NCBI GenBank assembly: GCA_032622095.1
Contig: CP136065.1
Location: forward strand, 96,975,343-97,039,342
DNA length: 64,000 nucleotides
Reading direction: 5' to 3'
DNA from: Siphonodentalium dalli
Taxonomy: Eukaryota > Mollusca > Scaphopoda > Gadilida > Siphonodentaliidae
Part shown: piece after piece, positions 39,776 through 52,000 of the stretch
Position numbering within the stretch: position 1 is the first letter of the stretch
Layout: the number at the start of each line of letters is the position of its first letter
Program-made: the position numbers and the translations under genes
Notes under the pieces: generated by a model
Database searches by the model: none
What the model was told of the DNA's origin: nothing
The model's input: only the letters and a program-made list of their open reading frames with translations

Positions 39776-40389
39776 GCGACAAGTACACACCCATATTCAA
39801 CATGCGATATCAAGAGATGGCTACCCTTAGAATATGTCATTAACGAGAAAACTGATTGACTTGCTGATCCTGTTCACCCACGCTGCACAGTTAGCTGTAT
39901 ACATGTATTTTTAAATTAGATACATTAAGTCCGGAACCGGAGCGATCTCTCCAATCTACGTTAATCGTGTTTCAACTCGATCAACAATTTGCCGATCATG
40001 AATTCATTTGCGACTGTCTAAACTCTTTATATATATGTAACTATATAACCGGACATGCTTCTTTAAGAACGTGATCGTTGTGTTACCCAAAGGCCTCGGA
40101 ATAACAATATATTTATATCTTCAAAATAACTATACCAGATATGATATATGTTACATGTAAGTTTTCCTTCGTATCGCCTGCGAGTTAGTAGCCCAAGTGA
40201 AATCCTACATCACCTTGGGTGTGTGCAAAAGTGCAAGAATATTTAATTCCAACTGTGTCTTTACTATAAGGTGTGCGTCTTAAGTTTGTATGTTTGTCTG
40301 ACCATCCTGTTATATTCATTTATCCAATAGAAAAGTATAATTCAAGACCACCATAGCGAATGATCTAAAGACACATTAACGTCTTTAGT
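39776..40389. other. No gene seen
   Basis: AT-rich spacer with no recognisable element borders. Confidence 0.4.
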
Positions 40390-40930
40390 TACCTCATTCA
40401 ATGAAATGAAAAGCTGCTTCAAACATGAATGTGATGACATGTTAAAATATGTGTGCACCAGTTTGGCTGAAGTTGAAAATCAGAGTAAACAAAATCGAGA
40501 TGGCAACAAGACAGTCATGGGTAGACTTGATAATGTGGAGTCTGAAACAGGAGGGTGAGAAATAGAAACGAGGAACTAGAAGAAAACCTAAAATCCATTC
40601 AACTATCACGTGACATGCGTTTCGTCAAAGCTAAGCATTATAGTAGGATAATTTGTCTTAGCTTCCACAACATGCATGTACCTGAAAGCAACACAGATCC
40701 TAAACTGATAAACGCTTCCGAAATTATTACCAAAACCTGCGAAGACCACATGGATATTAAACTCAAAGAATCTGACATTTTCAAATCCCATCCCTTGTGA
40801 ATTATAATGAGAAGGGCAATGACTGGTTCTGATGATCCTATTATATATTACTGTGTAGCGCAATGTCCAGGCAATTGTTATTTCAAAACTTGGGAACCAA
40901 GGAGAGACATATTCGGTCATTAGAGATGTT
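40390..40930 (+). pseudogene. Possible LINE ORF1-like relic
   Basis: Plus-strand text in two frames: a helical stretch (SFNEMKSCFKHECDDMLKYV, about 40393-40550) followed by ELEENLKSIQLSRDMRF and IPESN-like text with KLINASEIITKTCEDHMDI and FKSHPL. A coiled coil followed by a domain of this kind resembles ORF1 proteins of LINEs, and the window contains other LINE debris. Frameshifted and weak, so this is offered as a possibility only. Confidence 0.3.
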
Positions 40931-41780
40931 GAAAGGTAATTCTAATGGCATCGTTACAGAGGACGTGACCCACTACAAACATCAACTTGTTCAGTGTGGA
41001 AACTACATTTTGGAAACAGTTTAGAAAATGTATAACCGAAATAAATTAGGTTTTCCCTTGACGAGGTTATGAAACAACATTGAGACTAGAAACGTCAACA
41101 GTCGGGTAAACATAAAGAGCTTCGAGAAATGTAAAAATGAACAGAAAAAACTGCATTAATTGAAAACATAAGGAATTGATACAAAATGATTAACATTATA
41201 TAACGACATAAATTATGGAACTTCCTCTACACGTTATAGGCTATACGACTATGTATAAAGACCAACATGAGCGATTTCAGCAATGGGCAATCAAGTCCGA
41301 ACTGAAAATGAAAACCAAATGGAGCTTGACCCCAAATCTATATATGTTCATATTACCAACTGAACACTGTATATATCAATATGTGACTCGTGTATTGTAA
41401 TATACTTACAATAACTGATAAAACTTATAGAATTTGGGAGGCAGAATTAAAAGTAAAAACAATCAGGTGTTTCTATAACAACTTGCCAAATTTTAAGAAA
41501 ATGAATGACAATCGTAATATTACAAAACATATGCTCTGCCCACATATATCGACACAATCCGGTTCCGCTTTTGATGTCCGGTTCGACGTTTTGTAACCAT
41601 AACAATTGAAGTGGCGGGTCGGTTTTTCTGTTGGTTACTAGTAAAGTGTTGGTATCTATATCATGGCGTGTAGCATATCAGTTAGTTGTGTTAATCATGC
41701 AAAGCATGTTAACTTCCCATTGTTGAAAAATGTGGCGAAGAACACGAATAATAGAACACATGCATACTATAATATATATA
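40931..41780. other. No gene seen
   Basis: AT-rich spacer. 41075-41130 (GAGACTAGAAAC...CGAGAAATGTA) is related to the repeat units at 53450-53740. Confidence 0.45.
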
Positions 41781-42530
41781 TTATTCTTTCCGTTCATATT
41801 CTGGCACCATATTGTCTTCTACGACATAATGCCTGCAAAAACATACCCCGCAAACTTGAGTGTGTGACCACACCCTTATATTCTGTAAATACATAACGCA
41901 AAAGTCACACAGAACCCATCACCATTCGCAAGTACTGAACAAGTATGTAACTACATATAAGAAACTATGAAACATGAATATATATTCAAACATAACTCAC
42001 CCTGATATAAGCTATTTAAAAACAGAAAATTTAAACAATTATAAACAACATTACATAAATATAAAAGATATATAAATAGCCCTAACAGTAGCTATATACT
42101 AACGAACTTTGTCTCTAGTTTGTCTCTAATAGCATGTACTTAACTTGCAATAATCAATCATACAGGTATTTGAAGTCAAATGTTAGCAGCGCTGGTGCAT
42201 GTGGAACTACAGGCAGCTTACTTTTCACATCGTTACGATTGGTGAAGATGTATTTCATATCAATCATTCCGTTCATATTATGGCACCATATTGTGCTTTA
42301 CGACGCAATGCCTGCAAAAAGTATGTGCATACTTTGAGTGTTTGAACGCACACCTATATGCATTACACGAATAACGCCAAAGTCACACAGAACCCACCAA
42401 CGTTCGCAAGTATTAACCAAGTATGTAACTACATATAAGAAGCTATGACAAATGATTATAACATAACATAGCTCATAACATAGCTCACCCTAATATAAGA
42501 TATTTAAAGAACATAAATTTAACAGTCAAA
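41780..42530 (+). repeat. Tandem duplication, ~485-bp spacing
   Basis: About 41785-42040 and 42265-42525 share TTCCGTTCATATT, GGCACCATATTGT, AATGCCTGCAAAAA, AAAGTCACACAGAACCCA and AAGTATGTAACTACATATAAG in the same order. It is downstream of the last exon of the minus-strand gene. A (CT)n tract at 42561-42577 follows. Confidence 0.75.
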
Positions 42531-42816
42531 TATAATATGGATATTAAGGACTTCACAATACTCTCTCTCTCTCTCTCATGCTGAACTAAGAACATTCGAA
42601 TTCTAATTCCCCCATTGATGGTATTATAAATGTATAGCAATTTAATCCAATATATAATATTCACATATATTACCCAAAATGATGACCTTATAATTACAAA
42701 ATGCCATCAGTGTGTACATATGTATGTGTGTGTATGTTCAATGTTATGTATATATACATGTATATGTATGGATCACGCCAAAAGGATAATCCATTCCAAA
42801 TTTGATTTGAATTTGA

Positions 42817-42822
42817 TTTAAT
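42817..42822 (-). promoter_or_regulatory. Candidate poly(A) signal ATTAAA
   Basis: ATTAAA on the minus strand about 57 bases after the stop codon of the receptor gene. It is a common variant of AATAAA; assignment rests on position only. Confidence 0.3.
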
Positions 42823-42878
42823 ACTCGCCACTCGAATAACGAAGTGTTCAACAGAAAAACAATCGCTGACTTGTTGGG

Positions 42879-43042
42879 TCATGCGTGGCATACTGTGTCT
42901 CGTTGGGCGTTCTGAGGCACCTCGTACATCCTGTCTTCGTCATCCACAGGAGAACAGGCAGCCACTGAACCCTCACATACGTTTTGTGGTCTCAACTGCA
43001 TCAGATCAGAGTAAACTTGATCATCTGGTGGGGCAGAAGCAG
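42879..43042 (-). CDS. Receptor exon 5 of those seen: cytoplasmic tail and stop
   Basis: Follows the acceptor TTATTTTATTTGTAG and enters in phase 1. It encodes about 54 residues starting after A-A-S-A-P-P-D-D-Q, with VYSDLMQL and DRMYEVPQ and ending DTVCHA. The YSDL (Y-x-x-L) and YEVP (Y-x-x-P) motifs are the kinds bound by SH2 domains when phosphorylated; that use here is inferred. An in-frame upstream ATG (43079) would give a false signal-peptide-like start, but those bases are the intron pyrimidine tract. Confidence 0.78.
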
Positions 43043-46000
43043 CTACAAATAAAATAAACAAGGATGGGGTGAATTTCATTGTCTACAGTTCAGTTTGTCC
43101 ACGCGAAGGAATATCGAAATGGGTTCCGTCCGTGAATACGTTCGTCCGTTCGTCCGTGCGTCAGTCCGTCGTAAGAAATTTGGAGCTCTATATCTGTCAT
43201 CGTTTAATGGGTTTGAATGAACTTTCATACACGTATGAACCATCATGGTGGAAGGAGCACCCACATGGGACGGGGTTTGTCCATTAGTTCATTGCACAGT
43301 TATGGACGTTGGAGCGAAAATACGTTTCTGCCAAAGCTGGATCTATGTCCCAATCATGGCTGCTAATGTCCGATTTATGTATAGCAGGTTATTTAGCTAG
43401 CTACCAGGCATGATACAACATCCACATCTAACATGTGTTGTTCATTAATTGCTTCTGTAGTTATTGTAACTAAATGATTGTACAGATCGTACTAGATGGT
43501 GTGGGACTATATTTATTTGAATCACAATGTTCATGAAAGTTAGTATTCCCAATTCTCTCATAATAAAAAACATACTCGTTGCAAACGAGCCGCACCGTTA
43601 TCGGACTGGCGTTTATTGGAAACATGAAAACTGCATACCAGTGGGCACATGTCACATTTACATGGAGTACAATTTTACAATCTACCTGGTCTGCGACGAC
43701 GGTCAGGAAAAACCTCCTTTTATTTAGGAGGAAACCTGTTTTCCGAATCCCAATCAAAGCCGCAGCTCAAATGTTCGGAAATTCATCTGTAAAAATAATA
43801 TCCTATGCTATATGAGTATAAATACATATTGTTATGACTTTACATGCAAAATAAATAGCCGTGCAACTTTCTTATATTGCATGTTATAAGCATAGTCTAC
43901 TCTTTTACACATATGATTCTGCATTTATTTTTTTAATAAACTATCTTCAATGTAATTATAAGTTTAAGATCTAAGTCCGGCGAAGGTTAAGACTAGAACG
44001 ATACTACATCGCTTATCGCTCATGTCTAATTGTTCACTACTAATTATGACCCGCACTGTGAATACAAACTTTTTTCGCTAATCAAGCAAACGCGGAAAAG
44101 TATATTATCATAGGTGGTATATTGAGATGTCCACTTATGAAAAAATGTTAGTAAATATGAATAACTTAAGTTAGTCAAACATTTTTCCCCAGTACGACTA
44201 ACATAGCTTGGATTAAAACGAAGGCAGAAATTAGTCATAATGACTAGTGTGATGTTAGTCATAACGACTAAGACATTGTTAGGAACACGACTAATTGGGT
44301 CATTAGACTGCAATTGTGTTAGGTAAAATGAGCAGGATTGAGTCATAATTACTATCATGTATTAGTCCCTGAATGGGAAGGTGGGAATGTAAATCGGTGG
44401 ATATATTGTGCAAACAATCCCAATACTGAACCAGATGATATATTACCCATAATCACAAACTTTATATCAATTATGTAAAACACAGATCCAATACTGGTCA
44501 ATTGAGATGTATACCGTAGATTGTGGCATAACTTATGTCTGATTGGTTCATTTTTGATGATGTGTTTATGAAATAAGAAACGTTTATCCAAATAGTGCAG
44601 CCCTTGGTGTGGGAGAGAAGTTCTTATATATATGTCATTATATCATTCCATTATATCCTCCCACCACATTCGTTCAATAATATATCTAATATATTTGCGA
44701 AGCAATGAAAATTGAACATTTAATAATGGATATTAAGCATCAATTAAGGCAGTGTTGCAGCTATAGTAATTCTTCATGTAACTTAGGCCAGAGTAAGTCA
44801 TAGTGACTCGCCGTACATACCTTCAGTATTCCTTCCTAAGTAATGGTGGCTCCTTTCACTGGAATGTCTGAAAATAGTAGAATCGCGAACACTAAACATC
44901 ATGTTAGTTAAACATATTTGTATTGCCAATAGAAAGACGATATGGACTAAAGCACAAGTACTGATTACTTAAATTTGCCCTGCTCCGACATGTATATATA
45001 ACACAAATTCATGACGCGGCAATAACTCATGAAGATTAATTAAATACGCAAATACAACAATAATGTGGTTGCAATTGCAGGTGGGGGAAGATGTATCTCT
45101 TCCCGGAAATACTTGCTTCGGCAACATCAATATTTTCTAATATGAATCGTTTTGACTACTATGTTATACCAATATGTAACAGAGGCGCAATCATTCGATG
45201 CACATACATTATCTACAACTAATGTCTTTAAAAGTCCAGGATATTAGAAAGTCTAGATAGTAACTTTTTCTGTCCGAGTTGAGATAAGAAAATTAGGAGA
45301 TAAAGAAGTATATGTTTGGGCAACACAAACTTCTTGGATTCTGTTTCAGAGTCAGAACAATCTCTAATATATAAACCTCTGAAAAGAAAACAGAATATTT
45401 ATAGTCTTTTTTATTGGCTTTTATGTTTTAGAGTAGGTTGTCCATATGATCAGTACATGTGAATTGATTGCTCAACCAACCCCCACTGGATTAAATACGA
45501 GATGCCGATTCAGACCAAAATGTTTGTATACATTCCTCCAAATGAGGAACTCACCACATGTACCTCATAACTTGAATTTTTTTGTTATTGCTTGGCAATC
45601 AGACACTTCTTCGATTCAGAATTCATATCATGTTGACGTAATATTGGTGATGATCCTTTATAGGGAATTTGTATATAACTTCAAGAGACATGGTTTAAAT
45701 ATATCTTAATGATAGTATATGACCATACATGGCAGAATATAGCACACACGCTGTCACATTCTCAATGGGTCGTGCTAAATATTTTCAATTCAGATTATAC
45801 TACCACTAATTGTATCACTCTCTTCCAACACAATGTATATATTCACTCATATTGCACTCTTTGTCTAAGATTCACAGAGCGTATACATGTATATGGAATG
45901 TACGCTCTTTTAGATAAACTAGAATGTACTCATTGGAGCTGGCTATAGTTGTGCCCATCACAAGTGTGTCGTCCTTGATCATCATTGTGGTGTCTTGCCA

Positions 46001-49000
46001 ACATGATGTTGAACCACGGGTACTGTGTTCTCAACATTATGTGCCAGTCATGGAAGGGTTCAAGACCGATAGCGAACGCATTTAAACAAATCGGTGTTAG
46101 CACATACATTCCTGCGTAGAATTGTATTTGCTATGGAACTCCGTTCCGGACATGGTTTATATGCGTGCTTTTAAAATGTTCTTAACTTAGGAGAAAGTTT
46201 GCCGATATATTGTTCAGTGCATGCCTTTATGAATAACACAGGTCAATTACCTGTGAAACTTCCAGAACTTTTATATGCGAGCTTTTGATTAGATTATCGG
46301 TTTTTTTCAAATTAGCTGAAACAGTCATGATTTCGGAAACTTTTGTGGAATAAGACGGCGCTTGAATCGGTAATTTGAACGAGAGGCCGATCACGATCGG
46401 CAGATGTTTAACCCATACCTTGGCGATAACGATTAACTATTTTTATAAATCCTTACACCATCCTTTTCAACAATTCACACCTTACTATTAAAGCTACTCG
46501 ATCCGATTAAGCACCCCTCAGTTACGTTTTATTTGGCTTCGGGGATAACAAATATTTTATTCAAATCGAGGAACCCATTCCTCAAAGCTCAGAGTAAGCA
46601 GATATCAATGTTTTAAATCTATTATCTTTAACCACCTGGAATATTTAGTGGCCGTATGAAAGTTGATGAAGATGGATAACTCTAAAATCAAGTGGGTTTT
46701 TTGTGTCAGATATATGACAAAGTAGCAAAATTTCATTGTACAAAATGTTGATAAATAACAGATTTTGGGCAATTTTATACTATAGTGGACTGTGGTCAGC
46801 ATTATTTTTGGGCAATTAATTGATTCTGATAACAGAAGCGGAATTTCAAAAAAACTGTTGTTGTTGGAATCTGATGATATGTGGACCATCAAATCGGATT
46901 GAGTACCTTTAAGTTCACAAGTGGCATAAGACTTATTGGGCACCTTCCATATGGATATGGCATTTGATTCCCACCTATTAAGTCAGTTTAAAATAGATAT
47001 ATAGTCTTATAGAGCTCAGTCCATAGTCAGGCATAAGAACCATACATAACAGTTAAAGATAAACTATTTTAAAATTTTCGTAAAATATGATTGATAATGA
47101 TTGGATATAACATACTTTAATGCATAATTATGAGATAACTAGAGGTCGCCAGGGATATGAGATTGAAGATATTAGATTTATTACATTGGATAGCATACTG
47201 TATGTCTATGTAATGGGTGGGTTAATTTTGTTAATATTCTAAAGCAATTAAACCAACTGACCCTCTATGTACAGGTTAGGGGTGTGTTATCATAAACTAT
47301 GACTTGAAATATAATTTAACCAATGACAAATATTTGAGTTATTAAATGAGATAGCAAGGGGTTGATCTTAATCACACTAAAGAACTGATCAAAATAGTCT
47401 ATAAATGCATGTATATGGATTTAGAAGCCCACACAATAAGTCAGTCTCAAGAATACAAGCAACATAATTATTATCCTGCACCCCAAATGCAATAGAGGGA
47501 ATTTCAAAATAAGACATTTCCTCTAATGTTTTTAGAAATCCTTACTAAACCTGGCTCAAAATGAAAGATATAATTTAATATCTGCCTATCAGATATCATG
47601 TGTCTATGGAATGGGTTAATATTAATCCCAAAATCCATGCAAGACCAGAGAGCTATGTTGGAGTTGATAAATCCTGAGAAGTCACTGTCCACACACTATG
47701 GAAATGCAATAAACAACAGATAGCTATTAAAGTGCAGCAGTGAGTATCAGATTTCATTACCAGGTATCAATAATAGAGATTATCTCTAGTCTCTCTTACT
47801 GATACCACCGTTGTAAGCTGCTACAGTTATATATTGTAAGCAAATCTCAAATATGTTCAATTCTTAGTTAAAAGGGGCCATAATTCTGGCATAAAAAACA
47901 GGATCTGACCCATATTCAAACGTGATCTGTATTTTGAGTTGATAAACTCGCATACCAAATTTAGTTCTTATCAGTTGAAAAATGGTTGATTTATCAAAAT
48001 ATGCAGAAATTCTTTATCAAAGGGCCATAACTCCTTTCAAAAATATCGGATCAAACCCATATTTAAACTCGAGCTGTATTTTGGTCCGAGAAACTTGCAT
48101 ACCAAATTTTATTCTGAACAGATAAATTTTTTTTGAGTTATGGTAGCATGCATGAATTCTAAGTCGAAAAAGGGCCATAACTCCTAAAAAAACCTGTTTG
48201 AGTTATCGCACCATGCGTAAAGTGTCTACAGACAGACAGCCAGACAGACAGACAGACCGACAGACAGACAGACGGACGGACGGACGGACTAACGACGAGT
48301 CGTCAATCCGGACAACGACACTATGTTTACCATACTATGGTATGGGTAAACATAAAAACAAAATACATTTTACTGTAAAGACTAAAATCCGCCAAGGTGG
48401 TGAACATCTTTGAGACCCGTCCGTTCCGATTTTCAAGTCGCAGATGTCTGGACATCGACACAGTAGCGTCTTGAGTTTGCGCTCCGAATGAGTAGTTTGG
48501 GCGTCTCGATATGCGTCGTCATGTTGTGAGGTTTTAACTTGTTTCCAGGAAGCAAACTTTCAAAATTGTTCTAATTTGACAGATCTTAAATAAAACCCGA
48601 TAAAAATGCAAATTAAGCATATTTGGATTTTGTGCAACAACTTCATAATAGCGCATGTGGATTCTTTATATTCGTACTTCCTGTAAGACGTCACCGAAAT
48701 GCGTAATGACAAATAAGTAGACAATGATCCGGTCAAACCGAAAACATTAGTTTCTTCCAGCATAGACCGCCGCAAGAAGTTATTAAATATTGAATAGTCT
48801 ACTCGTACTCTCAGTATTTGTTATGAGAGAACAAATGCATACGTATCACTAAAGTATGATTTGTAACTGGATGCACTACTAACCTGCGGCAGCGAAACAC
48901 TATGTACCCCAGCCCCAGACCGACGAGAAAGACGAGGAAGATAGCCGGAGCAAGCACCGCCACTAGTGGGTATCCTCTGTCTCTTGCTGAAAGTGAAATA

Positions 49001-52000
49001 TATAGAAGATCTACAACGAGTCCCCATTTTATAGCGGAATTCATAAAACGAGTCCAGTAAATTAGGTCTCCAAACATAATTTACTGGACGAGTTTTGTAA
49101 ATCCGCTATATACTGGGTACGAGTTGTATATAGGTTATATTTATTACATGATTCAAAACCTCGATACCACATAGTTAAACTAACACATGGGTCATGAAAC
49201 TAACATCGGCTTATATCAGGCTTGCGATGACGATTCACGTAACTATGCGTTATTTGTCCGCGTAAAGAAATAGTTCAAGATAAATAGAGACTCCCTGACG
49301 TGTTTAATGGCGTATATTTAATCATATAGCATTTCAAGCTTTTCATTCATTAGAGTATGTTGGGAAAATATTGGAAGCCATATATACACTCTAAACAGTG
49401 GAGATGCAATATTGTTCCCCGGAGAGGCAATATTTGCATTATATAACCACCCCTCCAAAAGGCTAACGTGCCCCCCCCCCCCCCCCCCCCATTAAAGGGT
49501 TAGCAGCCGAAGAACAATTTGCCCCTCAGCGGCTGTTAAGTACATGCCTGTCAAAGAACAATTTGTCACTCAACGGGGGTCAAGTACCTCCCTGTCGAAG
49601 AACACTTTGTCCCTCACGGGAGTCAAGTGCATCCCTGTTGAAGAACAATTTGTCACCCAGTGGGGGGATTCAAGTACCTCCTGTCGGAGAACAATTTGTC
49701 CATCAACGGGAGTCAAGTACATCCCTGGCGAAGAACAATTTGTCCCTCAACGGGAGTCAATTGCATCCCTGTCGAAGAACAATTTGTCACTCAGCGGGAG
49801 ATACACATTATCACCCAGGAGAGCAAATACGCCCACATGGGTGGTTATAATTTATTGGAAGCCATATATATATCTTGAGACGTAGCGTACGGAATATAAA
49901 CAGACGACAAACCGGAAGTTAAAGATCACCTAGCACTATTTCCTGTTATGCAATGACAGTTTCATATCACAATTTATAGAATGGGTTTATTGAATGGAAT
50001 ACGGGTAGGATCGTGTAGAAAAGATAGGTATAATATGAGCCTTCCAACATATTCATTCAGAAATGATTGTTGTAATGCGAGCCGATGTTATCAAATATAT
50101 GTGGAACATTCTGGCAACTAAATTATGCAAACTGGCTCGGGTATTTATTGCGTACGACGAATGAGGTATTCCAAAATGTTGTCTGCATCTTCAAATTATC
50201 GTCCACGTGTATCATGTTACCGGTGTATTCCGCAATGAACATTAAGTGACCAAGGAAACTATAATATCAAAGGACCTACATGTGATCTGCTTTCATAATT
50301 TTTTCCAGAAATGGCTGGCCCTCTGATATCCTGTCTGAAACAAAGCTCTGTTCTGGAGACCGTCGGTACTAGATACTTGTTTAGAAGTTCCAGAGCAACA
50401 CTGAGTTTGGGCTGCTGTGTTAATAGTTTTCATATATGGATGGCACTCTGATATCGTTTGGAAGATCCAGAGTGACATAGTACTCGTAGTCATGCGACAC
50501 AAAGATTACGCCTAATCAGAATGAGGTTCCCAGAGTGTGAATTTGGTGACGCTAGACCACCGTAACGTAACTAAATTCACCCTCTGGGACCTCAGTAACA
50601 GAGCGTTCTTTACCATGCGACATTGGCCACATTTGGACCACTACGGATAAGAAGTGTGAATAGGGTACTACGTCAGTATAATTTGTGATCTTCCCAGAAA
50701 TTGTCGTTTTTGCCATATTCATAGTTACGATTACGATTTCAGGTTTGCAACAAAACTCACAATGCTACCATATAGAAATACGTTCTAGATCGACGATCTG
50801 GTGCTCGTTGTGGGAGTTGACATTCCTTAGGATGTCCTTTATCTGTAATCGCCACGTGACCTTAATTTCTATCTCTTAGTTTACATCAAACTCTTCGTTC
50901 GTCGTCATTAAACACCATAATCTTGAGAACCACGTGATAGCGTTATTAAGTACAAAATAATTGAGACAAACATAATCATATCCCCTTACTACGAGTGGCT
51001 AGATTTTCTCATAAACGGACTCGAATTCTGCAATTTTGGACCGTTCGAAAAATTTACGACTACTATTAGCTATTCATACTTCTTATCAGTAGTTGTTCAT
51101 TGTTCATGTATATTATTTATTTAAAACACAATCTACACTGGTCGTCGTGAAGCACAGTATACAGGTAGAAACTCCCGTAGATCCGTGACCGGTTTCGAAA
51201 TAGGGTCCCTCGAGTTTTGTGCGCTCACAATATATCGAAATAATTGTATGTACAAAGTTTACGAACAGTGACTATCGTTAAGAACGTATACATCCAAACT
51301 TTAATACTTACGAATACGTTATTGTGCGATTGAGGTGGTTTAATCTTAACCTGCATGCAGTTGTGAGATACATCTCCAATTTTCAATAACAGTGATGCGA
51401 ATTCGTATTAGTGAACTCACATTTCGAGACAGAGCAGGTTTCACCTTCCCATCCATCCATACACCCTTTTAAGCAAGTTGCTGTTCCTTGGTCGCATCCT
51501 CCAGGAGAACAGTTATGGTTGCATGTGGATGAGCACGTTGAATCATAACTTCCAGAGAAACACCTCGAACAATTGCTTCGAGAATCGCAAATGTCACAAC
51601 CTGCCAGGCACTGATGACAACGCGCCTGCTTGTTAAAGTATCCACGCTGACAAACCTCACACTCGCCATTCTCGTTGCATCTCCCACAGTGGTCCGGACA
51701 TCGATTACGACAGCGTGGGCCATACCACCCGTCCACACATTCACCTAAACAGAGTCCTGTACCATCACAAGCATCATCAACACAGCGCTGCTTGTCGCAC
51801 GAATGACTGCAATTGGAGCCCACGTCGTAGGTTCCATGTGAACATGACATACAGCTTCCAGTATGTCGCGCACATGTGGCACAGTTACCAGGACATCTAC
51901 CCCGACAATCAGCAAGAAACCATTCCGGCAAACAATCTGTGCATTCTCCTGATTTACGATCACACGTGTTACAGTTAGCCATGCATGGGTCACGGCACTC

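Larger units (their letters stand above)
44868..48883 (-). other. Intron 3 of the receptor gene
   Basis: Contains the MITE at 46488-46912 and the repeat at 47870-48290. The remainder is AT-rich and without recognisable genes. 47762-47808 is an imperfect hairpin with GGTATCA arms. Confidence 0.6.

Noticed and set aside
43043-43079. Signal-peptide-like start MKFTPSLFILFVAASA on the minus strand
   Set aside because: The upstream bases are the intron pyrimidine tract and acceptor of the tail exon; codon phase fits splicing from the 47-nt exon.
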